DNA of 37,877 nt from Neoconidiobolus thromboides FSU 785 (GCA_025603075.1 MU626445.1:1-37877); one strand, 5' to 3'. Positions 20,407 through 32,387 are shown, counted from the first letter of the stretch. A program made the numbers and translations. Notes: generated from the letters alone by a model not told the origin.

Positions 20407-22740
20407 TTATAACTCATTAATTTTATGACGCCAATTTATAGCTAATTTAATTAGCTTTGAATAGTCTTCATTAGACATTACATTTCTATAATCATATTCA
20501 ACAATATTTCCTTTTTTTAAATTTAGATTTTGAGTAAAATAAGAATTCCAACTTTCATTAATAATCTAAATCAAAGTATACATTCAATTAACAACTAAAA
20601 AAGAGATTCCAATATTTCAAAATTACCTTTAAATCTACGGTTATAATATTTGGTTGAATGTCCACCGATTGAATTACATGTTTAAATGTATTAGTTAAAT
20701 ATTTGTGTTCAAATATCCACAACTCACTTTTTGTTGCTTGAAATTTATACCTTTGAAGCTCATAACAATGTCGTACTTTTTTAATAATGGATCTGACTTT
20801 GATTTTAGAAGTATTACAATAACTAAATTGACCAGCGGCACTTTTAATTGACTTTGTTAATATGAAAAGTGTCTATGATTACAAGTTAGAGCTACCTTAA
20901 ATTTAAATTTTTAATAAATTCAATTAAATCTGGATTATGTATGTCTAATCGTACAGCTTTTTCTAATCCTAATTGGAAGTCAAGTGAGCTAAAAAATAAT
21001 AGCATTAACTACTTATGTTATTATAAAATATTAATAATTTACTTGTCATCTTCAACAAAACACCAATTTATAGCGGTAGTAAGTTTATAAGGAGATATAC
21101 AATCATATTTAATTAGTTTTGAATTATCAAAACATAAATTCAAATCGAATTCATTTTTGTCAAATAAATTAATACAATCACATTTTAAAGTATATATAGT
21201 TTGTGGATTATTTAAATACTCATGCCCTTCTGTTGATAGCTGTATTAATAATTCATTGAATTTATTTGATTGTCCATAAAATATACTAATTTCAGTAACA
21301 TTATTAATTTAGCTAATGATGCTATTGTTAATTAAACTTACTTTCTTGAGAAATCGGATGTAAAATTTGGATTATTTAATACTCTTTGTTGGAAATCATG
21401 ACTTGGAAATACTAATTTTTTTGGTAAATCTAAAAAACATATTTTACCAAATCTAAATTATTAACTTAAATTGAAATCAAATAGTTCTAAATATACCTTA
21501 AAGATAATTTTAATAAACCTCTATAAACTAAACAAGAACGTAAGCCGTCTTTAAGTATTTTTAGAGGTCTTAAATTTTCTTTTTGAATTCTAAATTAATA
21601 AAATATTTATATTGTTTTATTGACTATTTTTTAAAATAATTAACCTACTCTTCATTATCTATATCTTCTATAATATCTCCATTTTCCAAATTAGAACAAT
21701 TCATTAACAGACCAATTCTAGTAATATTGAAAGGTAAACGATTGTGTAAAACACTTTGTTTAATTTGAATCATATTAATATAAGATTGTATTTTAAGTAC
21801 GTTAAAAATAGTAGGTTTTCTATTTTCAAGTATCTATTAACTCAATAAATTATTATTTTCAAGTTGTTGAAATAAATTACTTTTTCAGCTGCTAAATATT
21901 GAACTTTTTTAGCTGCTATTGTTACATTTCCTTTTTTATATCCTATAATTTTATACCCTATAAGCTTTATCTTCTTTTATAATATTTAATATATACATCT
22001 TTAAAATAAGCTTATAGAATATCCCTTACCTCATTATCTTTTCCTCTATTTTCTAAAGGAAGTATCCAGACCTGTTGATTACGTCTTATACTATTTAAAA
22101 AATTTGATTGTAATTTGAAATCGGCCTCATCGATTAATTGTTCCGTTAAAAGTAAATTTTGTTTATGATCGGGTTCATTTCCAAGTTCAATAGGTTTTAA
22201 ATATGGTTCTAATTCTTTTTGTTGATCTAATTCACATTGTGTTTTACTTAATTCTTTGTTTATTTCCTCTTCATTAAACCTTCTTCGAAACCATGAATCC
22301 CCTCTTGGTTTACGTTCCACTCTCTTTATACTTTGGTAAATTATTATTTTTAAATTCATTATAAATCAATTTTACCTTTAATAGCATTTCTATTTTATAA
22401 TTTAATGCTAGTTTAACTTTTTCAACATTATCTTTTAATCCAGAAATTTCAATTTGCTATTATTTAACGTTTAAGTTATTAATATTTTGATTGAAATATT
22501 AGATACTCTATATTTATCATTGAATTTAACATCTGCATTTGCGTTTGATTCTATTTGTTTTAAAATACAACCACCTTTACCAATGATATCCTCTACTCTT
22601 AAGTTGGCTGGTAGCTTTTTATATGCTCAAATTATAATTATATTTTATGTTTGAATGGATCTTACTAAATAAGCTAGTCTTGTATGATATCGAGTATTAT
22701 CTTGTGTATATTCCGAATTCAAGTCGATTACTTGCTTCAT
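20407..22740 (-). CDS. KH-domain protein of unknown function
   Basis: Twelve exons, minus strand: 22666..22740, 22507..22614, 22376..22456, 22030..22323, 21881..21964, 21649..21833, 21497..21589, 21342..21452, 21043..21285, 20896..20988, 20627..20840, 20407..20565. All phases close, giving 579 aa. Residues about 26-88 form a KH domain: LPANLRVEDIIGKGGCILKQ has the GxxG loop (GKGG) that grips single-stranded RNA or DNA, followed by IEISGLKDNVEKVK. A basic stretch RVERKPRGDSWFRRRF comes next, then a second possible beta-alpha module beginning LIGYKIIGYKKGNVTIAAKK. The rest has regular secondary-structure character (FGKICFLDLPKKLVFPSHDF; LDFQLGLEKAVRLDIHNPDL) but no family I can name. No signal peptide or membrane helix is seen. 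Two acceptors (AAAG before LIGYK and before LPANL) were chosen by frame and could differ slightly. Confidence 0.72.
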
Positions 22741-22991
22741 ATTTATTTTTATAAAAAAATGAATTCTTTTTTCATAAGATTGCAGTTTCGTCATCAAAAT
22801 ATATACATAATCACTAGAATTGTTATTAGGATCAATTAAATCAATGTTACTATTAAATCAATGTATCTTCAGTTTAAAATTAATATGAAATCAATAAAAA
22901 TTAATAAAAAATTATCAAAATCAATAGAAACTCAAATAAACTTTAATCAATTAACTAATACTAGCTCATATTGAATCTAATCTCATATTCC

Positions 22992-25485
22992 TTACCAAGG
23001 TAAAGGCCAAGAAAAAAGAATTTTATCTCTTAAAGCATGAATGCCTTTATTATTCCACTCTGCAAAATTAATAAACAATTCCTGGGTAATATCTAACTTT
23101 GCCATAACGGATGCTCCTTTCCACGCTAAATTTCTTGGATCCAAATCTCGAACTGAAGATAATACTTCAACATTACAATTATTGGGTGCAAAATGGCTCA
23201 ACTTTTCTTGTAATAGTTTATCAAATCCAGAAATTAAAGCTGCTCCACCACCTGTTACTACAATCGAAGTATACCATCTTCTTAATGTAGTTTCATCATT
23301 TGTACATGTTTTTATAGACTTGGCTATTGCTTGATCTAATCCTATGACTTCATCTGTTAAATTATGGCATACACTATCCTCCCCTTCAGTCACATTATTA
23401 TCTATGGTATTAATATCATCATCAGAGCCATTCTCCTCTTCTTCTGCAATATTAGCACCAGATAGTGGGGTCGAACCTTGGTTAGGTGTAGATATTACAT
23501 TTAATGTTGATTTTTTGTTAGCATTAGGTAAATTATGACCCTAAATTTTTTTATCATTAATTTAATATTATAATTATATTGTTTATTATATTACCTGATA
23601 TAACCTATCTAAAACACTATCTAACCATTGTTGAACATAACTTTTAATCCAAGGGCTTGATTTATTAATTGAATTTAATTTATCATTTAAATTGACATCC
23701 ATCATAATAGGATTAAACAATAACATTGGAGCAATAAAACCTTCATCATAAGACTTGATATCATATCTTAATGTAGCTTGATTATACTTTGGTACAAAAA
23801 AATGAAAAATCTGGACAGCTAATTCTAATTCATTATAGTTACTTAATATTTTTTTAAGTCCTTCGCCAATTTCCCAGCCTTCAAAAGTGTTGATTTTCAA
23901 TTCGGGATAAGGAAATTTCGATTTTAATAATAATTCAAATAATAGCTTCGTTATATCATCCCCTCCATATGGTAAAGAAATTCTTGATTTAGCTATTATA
24001 GCTCCATCTTCAACACAGCTGACATTGGTTCTTGTTGCTCCTATGTTAACTACACATGCCTGTGATAAACCAGCTCCAAAGGCAGCTGCAACGGATTCCT
24101 GTATTATAAAAATGGAATAAAACCCTAATGTATTTAAAATGATATCAATAGCATTTGTTAAATAAACGGAACAATAAGTATCTGGGATAACTAAACCAAC
24201 TGAATAACCCTAAATAAAATTTAAATTTTTAATGTTGATGTTAATTATTTATTTTTAATATAATTTTTTATTACCTCAAAATACTTTTTTTGTAATCCTA
24301 ATTCATTAATAATAGCATACTCCCATAAAGCTTCCAAATCACTTCGAACTTCCATAAGAGTAGTATAATCCACCGTATTTAATTTACCATATTTTATTGG
24401 ATATCTTGATAAATATTGTTTTTCAATATTATGTGAATTTAATACCTAAATGTAAAATTAAAAATATAAATTATAATATTATTAAAGTAAATATATTTAA
24501 TAATTACATCATTTCCAAAGATAACCTCTTCTTTCTTTTCATTTTGAAACCATTTTTCCCTTAATGGATCATTATGTTCTAATAACGGAGTTGGTTGAGT
24601 ACTTGAATTATAATTTTGTACTTGATTAATTGCATTATAAACTGGTTTTCTTTTAGCATTTTGTAATCGAGTTAATACTTCTTTTTCACCAACATCAATA
24701 GCTAGATTTAACTTTTTCTATTAATTATGTTAATAAAACTCATATTTTAAAAATAGATAAAATTAACAACTACCTCTTTTTCTTCTTCATCCTCGTCTTT
24801 GTTTTCTTTTTTGACTTGTTTTTTTAATTTCCTTGCAATGACATGCGGTACTTCTTTTGGAAATGGATCCGATACAAATCCCAATCTCAAATTTTTAGAA
24901 CCTGGATGAAATATAATACAATTTTCAGATATATCTAACTCAATTTCATGGCCATTCTATGTAAATAGAATTTAAAAAATTGATTAAAAATAACTATTTA
25001 AAATAGAATCTTACTTCATTAACAAAATAAGGCAAATTAGCCAATGTATTAGTTGGATCAGTAGCTCCATAGGTATCAATATGAGCATAACCAGATGTAA
25101 CGATTTTAGTAGAAATTGTTGGGAATACCGAAAAGCTAGTTAATTTAATTTTAGGTACAGCTCTTAAACTCAACTCCTCTTTTTTAACTTTTCTCTCTTC
25201 GATTTGGTGTTTGATTTTTTTGACTTGACTATTTAATTTTTCTTCTTTTGCACCATCATAATTATCTTTTGATTGATTGTAGTCATTGTCTCCAAGCTCA
25301 CCCTTTTTTGATTCTTCTGGATATAATCTCTTTTCTTCACGAAAATTCGATTTTTTATTTTCTTCAACGGGTAATTCTAAATCCGAACTATAAGAGTCAC
25401 CTCCTACTTCTTTTTCATATTTAGTTACACCTTTGTCATCTTCTTCAGACGTTATAGTGTTACTATCACTATCTTTAGGTTCCAT
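22992..25485 (-). CDS. ARP8: Actin-related protein 8, INO80 chromatin-remodelling complex
   Basis: Six exons, minus strand: 25015..25485, 24774..24956, 24508..24717, 24275..24445, 23595..24209, 22992..23540, giving 732 aa (human ACTR8 624, yeast Arp8 881). The N-terminus is long, acidic and charged. The actin fold begins with the Arp8-specific CIIFHPGSKNLRLGFVSDPF and VPHVIARK. Further diagnostic blocks are GYSVGLVIPDTY, IIQESVAAAFGAGLSQACVV, NIGATRTNVSCVEDG, SLPYGGDDITKLL, SIVVTGGGAALISGFDKLL, DPRNLAWKGASVMAKLD and the terminal EWNNKGIHALRDKILFSWPL. Arp8 with Arp4 and actin forms the module of INO80 that binds extranucleosomal DNA. The first ATG (MEPKDSDS) is used; upstream in-frame codons lack another ATG. 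A low-complexity acidic insert lies before TEGEDSVCHN, where the family has its variable insert. Confidence 0.95.
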
Positions 25486-27481
25486 CACAAATATATCAAA
25501 AAAAATCAAGAATGTGATGCTTTAATTTTTGTAATTGAACCAACCAATGAAGTCATCCCTTTTTACTAGTCCAATTTTATTGTTAATTGAACATAAAGCC
25601 AAAATTATCATCTTAAAAGTTGACTGAGAATTCTAATTTCCATCTATTTTAGCAACTTTTTGTGCAGTCTTTTAAAAGTTGTTATTTTCGTTATGTGGAA
25701 AAGAAAGGATAAACAAAATGGGGATATATTTTGATGTTTAAGAATTTTACTAACAATTTTTCCACTCAAATAGTACTTAATGGAAAAGTAATAAAGTCAA
25801 AAAAACATCCCCAAATAGTTTAATAAATAGGAGTTGAATTGTATTGAATTTCCTTAGTTTTTTATCATAATTTACTTGGGCTATTACCAATTAAAAATAA
25901 ATGTAGTAAAACAGTAGTGTTTCATAGGATTTTAACAAACATTTAAATAGATAAGACTTTAAACTATACTTTTTGTTAAATTTTGGACTTATAGTCATTA
26001 TATCTCTTTTTAAAATATGGTGATGGTTTTTATAGTCAATTATTTGTCTAATTGTTCTTATTAAAGCCCAATTCTTATTTGTAGCCAAATTTTAGCAAAA
26101 ATCGTACTCTCAAATGAACATTTAAAACTAAAAAAGCTGTAGTAGCTGTATTTGAGTATAATTTTTGCACAAATCAAGTATCAAAATAACAAAAATAGTA
26201 AAAATAACTTAATATTTTTGAATATATAAATAATTTACAAATAGTCGTAGCGTTTTAATATACACATTGTTAATTAATATGAATTACTATAACCGAGAAT
26301 ATCTTAGCTGGTTTTATGTACAATAGTTTCATTTAACTCTCAATAACATCTTAATAAAATATATGTGAATGTTTTTACTAGCTGTCGTTTTTGCTATTTA
26401 AAATCAAAATGGATAATGTTTGTATTTTATGACTTATACAACTTTAGTTTTAAAATAAATGTTCCAATCGAAAAAAACTAAGTTAATTTTTATTGAAAGT
26501 TGCAATAACAATAGATTCATTTTCAATTTGACCAATAAGATCCAATAAAATTATTAAAAATTGACTTTGATTTTTTAACTATCCTTTTGTAAAACATGGG
26601 CCAAAAAGTTCATATGAAGGTTATATAAAGGTAGGAGGAGCAATAACCCATAAAATATGCAACATTTAAAAACCCTCCATAAATATTTTTAACCCAAATT
26701 CAACTTATTATTATCCCGTTCAGTTAATTTTTGAATTTTTGAAGTAGCAAAAAAAGGAGAATTAGAAAAAATATTCTTATGTTTTTTAAAATTCTAATCA
26801 CACAGGTATTATAGACCAATTGTACAGCAGACTAGCTCTATTCATTTAAGAATAAAATTTTAGATATAAATTTTGCTAAAGCTTGAGAGTCACCCAGTTT
26901 GAAAAAAGCAAGTGAACAAATAGTAGCCGAATAAATTTTTCAAAAAATTGCATATTTGAGTTTTAACAGTTGTATAATTCTGGGTATTGCACCTTAAATT
27001 TTTATAACAGAAAATTACTCAATATAAATAATGTTTCAAAATTATGGATTTTGAACAAGGGGTATAAAAAATTATATTAGCTCTATTTTATCAAATATTT
27101 GTAGTGTTTTAAAAATGCTTTTCAATACTAAAGTATTGCACGAGACGAGGATTTATAACTATAACTATATTACTTGTAGTATATTTAAAGCTTTATATAT
27201 TATATAGGCTGAAAGCTTTAAATTATCGGAAATAGTAAAAAAATATTATCTAATGCAGAGTTCTTAAAAAGGGCCGCTTTTTGGAACCTAATAGCTAAAA
27301 ATAAAGTTATTAACCAAGTATAGTAACAACCATCCCATATTTCAATAAATTAAAGATTAAAAAAGTAATTTTAATAAGAAAATTTAAGGTAAATAATAGC
27401 CTACTGATTATTGTGAATTAATTGTAAAAATAATAGAAGTGACTAAAGAATTAAAAATTACAAATCTTTTTTTAAAAAATA
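25486..27481. other. Gene-poor stretch between ARP8 and kelch B
   Basis: About 2 kb holding the ARP8 promoter near 25486-25700, one element copy at 25716..25815 and the kelch B promoter near 27300-27481. No convincing open frame is present elsewhere. Confidence 0.45.
25716..25815 (-). repeat. MITE-like element, copy 4
   Basis: Left end AAATGGGGATATATT, core CCACTCAAATAGTACTTAAT, right end ACATCCCCAAATAG. The flanking dinucleotide is AA on both sides in place of TA. It lies just beyond the ARP8 upstream region. Confidence 0.8.
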
Positions 27482-28942
27482 ATGATTTTATTACTAATCC
27501 AACTAACAATTCAATTTAATTCTATTATTTTTGCTACAAATGCTCCAAAATTATATGCTGGAGGATGTGGAATCTATAATGATGTAATATATTACGCTGG
27601 TGGGATAGTTGATCCAGATGGTACGAATTCCAAGCATGACTTTAATTACAATGTCTATTCATTAAAACTCAAAGATGGCTTCAGTTTAGATGACAATAAT
27701 AACGCTCCATGGCAAATAACATCCAATGGTGGAGGACCAATCTCCGATTTTAGTAGTGTAGTAGTTAACGCTCGAAATGCGAGTTTATTTGTAGTAGGAG
27801 GCAAAAACAGGAAAAAGGAAGATAGTTTTAAAAAGTTTAATTTAGGAGATAACATATGGAAATCCAATCAAGTAACAGTCGATACCTTTCCAGCACCTGA
27901 TAAATTAGTAGCTGGTGATGAAATGAATTATGCCTATTATTTATCAACTTTAACTCAAGATAGTAACAATAAAAATTTATACTTTCATTTTGGAGGGGTT
28001 ACTGCATATCCTAATATGACTTTAGTTGATGGTAGAAAGGGTTTATCACTATTAAATGCAGTAGATGGCACATGGAATAAATTAAATGATGGACCAGAAT
28101 ATGTATCTGATCATACAGCAGCAGTATATGAAAGCAAATTATATATTGTCGGTGGCAATAATCCTTATACTGTTAAAGTAAGGCCAATGGATAAAATATT
28201 AGTATACGATTATCCTTCTAGTTCTTGGAGCAATATGACAGCAAAAGGAGATATACCTGAGCCACGATTTGGTCATTCTTCTGTAGTAATTGGTAGTAAA
28301 ATGATTATTGCAGGAGGTAGTCTCACTCCTAAATTTGATTCTTTTCCAATATCTTCCATCTATTCATTGGAACTAAAAAATTCGGCATTAGTTTATACAG
28401 AACACAAAGTCAGTAATTTTTTTAATGCTTATTTAGGATCCTTATCATATTATAATGATCATCTAATTTATACCTTTGGTTTTCATACTGGTAATATTTT
28501 ATCGAATACTCAGGTTGTAAATATAAAAGGAAATGAATGGAACCTTGTAAAATCATTACCTGCTAATACCGATAACTCTGGAAATAATCCAACTGACTTA
28601 AGTGAATCAAAGGCTAGAGGCTCAGATCTGGCTGCTATTATAGGCGGATCTATTGGTGGACTATTAGGTTTAATTATTATTGTAGTTATAATATGGTATG
28701 TTTTTAAAAAGAAATCAAAGGCAAATAATGAGGAAAACTTATCACATAGTAACAATAATAATAATGATGAGGAGTTGGGACCACCAGCTCTTTTACAAGG
28801 GAACGTATGGACCCCAACAAAACCAGGAGAATTAAAAGAAGCCAACTTTACGTTAAATACTGACACAATGTTACCTGGTTTTGATGATGATTTAACTCAT
28901 CCTAGCCAAAATTCATGGAATGGAAATACTAACACCAGATAA
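27482..28942 (+). CDS. Kelch-repeat, single-pass membrane protein (paralogue B)
   Basis: Intronless, 486 aa. The architecture is that of the gene at 3549..4976: an N-terminal signal segment, a kelch propeller with repeated double-glycine strands (YAGGIV, FVVGGKNR, YIVGGNNPY, IIAGGSL), then a transmembrane helix at about residues 388-408 (IIGGSIGGLLGLIIIVVIIW), KKKSK, and a 73-residue cytosolic tail with an Asn-rich spacer. The start ATG matches the paralogue's start. Identity to paralogue A is high along the whole length and almost complete over the tail blocks ELGPPALLQGNVW and LPGFDDDLTHPS. A cell-surface or secretory-pathway receptor-like role is plausible but not proven. Paralogues A and B point away from each other across the housekeeping block. 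Confidence 0.9.
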   Translation: MILLLIQLTIQFNSIIFATNAPKLYAGGCGIYNDVIYYAGGIVDPDGTNSKHDFNYNVYSLKLKDGFSLDDNNNAPWQITSNGGGPISDFSSVVVNARNASLFVVGGKNRKKEDSFKKFNLGDNIWKSNQVTVDTFPAPDKLVAGDEMNYAYYLSTLTQDSNNKNLYFHFGGVTAYPNMTLVDGRKGLSLLNAVDGTWNKLNDGPEYVSDHTAAVYESKLYIVGGNNPYTVKVRPMDKILVYDYPSSSWSNMTAKGDIPEPRFGHSSVVIGSKMIIAGGSLTPKFDSFPISSIYSLELKNSALVYTEHKVSNFFNAYLGSLSYYNDHLIYTFGFHTGNILSNTQVVNIKGNEWNLVKSLPANTDNSGNNPTDLSESKARGSDLAAIIGGSIGGLLGLIIIVVIIWYVFKKKSKANNEENLSHSNNNNNDEELGPPALLQGNVWTPTKPGELKEANFTLNTDTMLPGFDDDLTHPSQNSWNGNTNTR

Positions 28943-30685
28943 GTTACTGATGCTAAGTTTTACTGTTATTCATTTTATTGAAATTAATAAACTAATTATT
29001 TTATTAACTATTTATCTAAAACCATTTTGCTAGTACTTATTTCTTTTATACTAATGTAACACTAACCGCAGCATTTAATACATGTACTTAAATAGTGTAA
29101 GGATTTATTTTTTTAATTATAAACAAAAGAATGTGTAATATAATATATAATTTTAGCTAATCAATATACATTTTAGAGTAAACAAATCCAGCAACCTAAC
29201 TATAAGAAAGTATATAACAAAAATATCTTTTACGGCCATTTCATCATATGATAAAATGTCTAATATATTTAACAATTTAACAATTTAATCTTCAATATCT
29301 ATAATATAGAGTACTTTGCAAAAAACTATCTATGAATATTTTAAATATTTTTACAAGGATTTGTCGACTTTTGATAAATAATTTTATAAAGAAAGTTACC
29401 AGAGAATCAATAACAAAAGAAACTGAAACGTAAGAATTCAAAGAAGGTTTTAACAAGTAAATCCATATAACAAGCTATCGCTATAAAATCAACATAAGTC
29501 AAATTCAATGGGTTTTAGATAAATTTTAAGCGATGAGTACAAAGATCAAGTAAATTTCCAATGACTATATCAATTTTCTCTTGTTAGAGGAAGTCATATC
29601 AATATGGTGATGTATTTTTTCGTTTAAGAATTTTACTAACAATCTTCCCACTCGAATAGCGCTTAAAAATGGAAAAAGCAATGAAGACAAAAAAAGATCC
29701 CCATATAATGAATTAGCTATTATAGAAATGAAATAATACCCCTATAAAAAAAGGATTAGAGTTTTAGAACTTCAACTAGCTATACATTTAGAGTATTAAA
29801 TATAGTCAGGGGAATGTATCGGGTTGCAAAATAGCAAAAAAGCAAAAATGATAACTTTCATAAAGGTGATTGAAAAATAGAATGCCTACCACTTAAGTGG
29901 CGTCCTTATTTTTTGAAGTTTGGACAAGTACCATTATCATTATTCAAAAACAAAGAGGTTAAAACTGAGGCAAAAAATTTTGAAATACGGTTTAAGAACA
30001 TGAATATTGATAATACATTTGATTAAAATTTTATAAAAACGATATAAATGAAAGCATATGATAAGATCATTATGATTTTTTTAAACACCTTAGTTATTGA
30101 TTATTCATATTTTCACATTTAAGGTCAAAAGAGAGGTTACTATTGTTAAAGCGGATTACTTAAACTAGTAAAATATTTACACTAACGCTTTTTATATCCA
30201 ATGGAATTTTAATTACTACTACTATTTCAGCTCATCTGCGAAAGCTCTAGTTATGTGTTTAGGAGTAAAAGCTTTTCTGAAACTTATCTAAATATACGGA
30301 TTGTATTTTAAAAATTATATAATCAAATAAGTTGACTATAAAAGCTATCGCCAAGTATTTCTCAAAAGAGTTGGAACAGCTGCATAACAGAGCGTTTTAT
30401 TACTATATCAGATGTATTAAGTAATGATATGAAAATACCCTGAAATAAATAAACATGACTTTAAAAAGAACAGCTGCTATGCTAGTTCATTTTATTTTAC
30501 TTATTTTAAAATAATATCTTCTTAATTTAGTCATCATAGTCACTATTTGTTAGCATTTAATCCAATAAATTGTTAGAAAATTTGAAATTATACTATAAAA
30601 AGCAATTATTTGAAATAAACTGAAAACAATATGACTTATAATAAGACTTAGCACATTTTTATTATATTCAGGTAATAAAAAATAG
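28943..30685. other. Gene-poor stretch downstream of kelch B
   Basis: About 1.7 kb with one element copy (29602..29706). No other frame or RNA gene can be supported. Its right end contains the promoter of the secreted-protein gene at 30727. Confidence 0.45.
29602..29706 (-). repeat. MITE-like element, copy 5
   Basis: Left end ATATGGTGATGTATTTTTTC, core CCACTCGAATAGCGCTTAAA, right end AGATCCCCATAT. TA is present at both termini. Confidence 0.85.
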
Positions 30686-30694
30686 TATAAAAGG
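30686..30694 (+). promoter_or_regulatory. TATA box of secreted-protein gene 1
   Basis: TATAAAAGG, a strong TATA consensus, starts 41 bases before the ATG at 30727. This implies a short 5' leader. Its paralogue has a TATAAATA in a similar place. Confidence 0.6.
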
Positions 30695-30726
30695 AAGTCA
30701 TAGATACCCCTTTACTTTATCTTAAT

Positions 30727-31332
30727 ATGAAATTTGCATATCTTTACAACTTAGCTCTTTCCGGATTAACTATTGCTCCGGTGTTTTCTGCTGCTATATC
30801 TGAGGCTACTGAATTAAAGGCTAATAAAGCAACCACCGTAAAACTTACATATTACTGGGTTGCGGATGAGAATGATTTCCCATTGGGGAGTGAAGCTACT
30901 ATCAACAACTGCAATGGAGGTGTATTAGCAAGGGTATCGCGTGAATATTGGGAACAGGTACATATAGAAGGAAGTGGAAAATTAAGGAATGGGGATTTCA
31001 TTAATTGTGGTAATGATGATTGTAGCTGCTTTACCAAAAGTAAACCAGTAGGAAGCAATGGCGATGAATTAGAGATTTATACATCCTTAGCAGCAATTGA
31101 TCATAAAATTGGTACTAAAGTGTTTCTTAAGGATTTTGCTAACTTTGTATTACCAAATGGTAAAAAGCATAATGGTTGTTTTAAAATTTTAGATGTAGGC
31201 TGGTCCCTTGGAAATAACCATATTGACTTATATGTCCAGGATAGAAAGAATTATGAAAAAATTCAAGAGACGTTTGATGCTGATAATGTTTTAGTCCAAT
31301 TTGACTCCAGTTGCACTGTCTTAAAATACTAA
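30727..31332 (+). CDS. Small secreted cysteine-rich protein with double-psi-barrel (3D-like) fold, copy 1
   Basis: Intronless, 201 aa, with a clear signal peptide (MKFAYLYNLALSGLTIAPVFSA). The mature domain begins VKLTYYWVADE and has six cysteines (NNC, INC, DDCSC, NGCF, SSC) that could form three disulfides. The segment HNGCFKILDVGWSLGNNHID followed by LYV resembles the C-terminal half of the 3D/RlpA/MltA-type double-psi beta-barrel (D.G...G..IDLYV), so this fold is inferred; the residue equivalence has not been tested by alignment. 3D domains act on or bind cell-wall polysaccharide, so a wall or extracellular role is likely. All six cysteines and both Asp positions are shared with the paralogue at 35023..35832. 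No catalytic activity is claimed. Confidence 0.75.
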   Translation: MKFAYLYNLALSGLTIAPVFSAAISEATELKANKATTVKLTYYWVADENDFPLGSEATINNCNGGVLARVSREYWEQVHIEGSGKLRNGDFINCGNDDCSCFTKSKPVGSNGDELEIYTSLAAIDHKIGTKVFLKDFANFVLPNGKKHNGCFKILDVGWSLGNNHIDLYVQDRKNYEKIQETFDADNVLVQFDSSCTVLKY

Positions 31333-31650
31333 TTTATGATCTTAATAATATTTTGAATGAACTTTGTATATGACAAAATAATAAATCATCTGATCAACTA
31401 GCATAGTTTTTTACTCTATAGGCTATACCCATGACTTTTTAAATTTACATTAAGTTATTAAATGAATTTCTTAAAACCATCAAAGGTGTTTATAAAACAC
31501 CTTTTCTTGAGCAAGGAAATCTTCAATTGTGCTTTGTGAAATTTGAATTTTGTTGAAGAATTAATATTTTTTAGATTTTATTACTTTGAGAAGCTTTTTT
31601 TACAATATGGTAACATTCTTTATAAAGAAATCGGATATTGTTTAAACAAG
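31333..31650. other. Intergenic stretch, nothing seen
   Basis: 3' flank of the secreted-protein gene up to the first of a cluster of repeat elements. No gene or RNA feature is visible. Confidence 0.4.
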
Positions 31651-31693
31651 ATATGGGGATGTTTCTTTTGATTTCATTGATACATTCTCATAT
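31651..31693. repeat. 43 bp miniature of the element family (both ends, core deleted)
   Basis: Starts ATATGGGGATGTTTCTTTTG and ends ACATTCTCATAT. Both terminal repeats are present but the AGCGCT-containing core is missing, as in an internal-deletion derivative. Confidence 0.6.
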
Positions 31694-31726
31694 GTTAATT
31701 TTGAAGTTTTAGCAAGCAGAAAAACG

Positions 31727-31833
31727 ATATGGGGATGTATTTTTTCATTCAAGAATTTTGTTAACAACCTTTCCACTTAAATAGCGTTTAAAAGATGGAA
31801 AAAGTAATGAAATCAAAAAAAACATCCCCATAT
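31727..31833 (-). repeat. MITE-like element, copy 6
   Basis: Left end ATATGGGGATGTATTTTTTC, core CCACTTAAATAGCGTTTAAA, right end ACATCCCCATAT. It abuts copy 7 directly, sharing the ATAT. Confidence 0.88.
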
Positions 31834-31931
31834 GGTGATGTATTTTTTTTAAAGAATTTACTAGCAAGTTTTTCCACCTAAATAGTGCCTAAAAAATAAA
31901 AAGTAACGAAGCCAAAAAAAACACCCCATAT
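31830..31931 (-). repeat. MITE-like element, copy 7 (tandem with copy 6)
   Basis: Left end ATATGGTGATGTATTTTTTT, core CCACCTAAATAGTGCCTAAA, right end ACACCCCATAT. It is the most degraded full-length copy and lies in the same orientation as copy 6, with the shared ATAT forming the junction. Confidence 0.85.
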
Positions 31932-32387
31932 TGTCCTCTGAAACTAGCAATGCCAAATCAATCACAAGTAGCATACACTTCAAATCATGAGGTTTTAGGT
32001 CCGCGATTAAAGTATGAAGAAGCATCCTAAAAAAATGACAATGCTATTTTCAAGCTAGTAGTCCTTTGAGGATGTACAAAAAAAGCCTTAGCATAATACA
32101 GATTACACACCTCTTTTAGCATATACTTCTCTGCGGCAGCATTTATTAAATCAATAAAATGAAGATGAGAGGCTAGTTAGAGGAATACAGTTTATTACAA
32201 TCAATTGTATAACTATCAATTAGCTAGTGGAAACACTGGAACAATATCGACTAACTGTAAGGTGTTCGCCTATCAACAATAAAGAGAAAAAATAGTTATT
32301 TAGTAGATATGACAAACATTTATTTCATATTTTTGTATAATCGTTATTATTAGTAGCATATAAACAAAGCCTGAAATAGTACTTACA
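31932..32387. other. Intergenic stretch, nothing seen
   Basis: No frame or RNA gene can be supported between the tandem elements and the decayed coding fragments that start near 32388. Confidence 0.35.

Noticed and set aside
23041-23538. Plus-strand frames of 97 and 64 aa opposite ARP8
   Set aside because: Shadows of the conserved ARP8 C-terminal exon. The minus-strand peptide has clear homology and these do not.
25891-26088. 65 aa minus-strand frame
   Set aside because: Isolated in AT-rich intergenic DNA, with no recognisable domain and no flanking exons that would extend it.
27655-28866. Minus-strand frames of 70 and 118 aa opposite kelch B
   Set aside because: Antisense shadows of an intact, recognisable 486 aa kelch protein.
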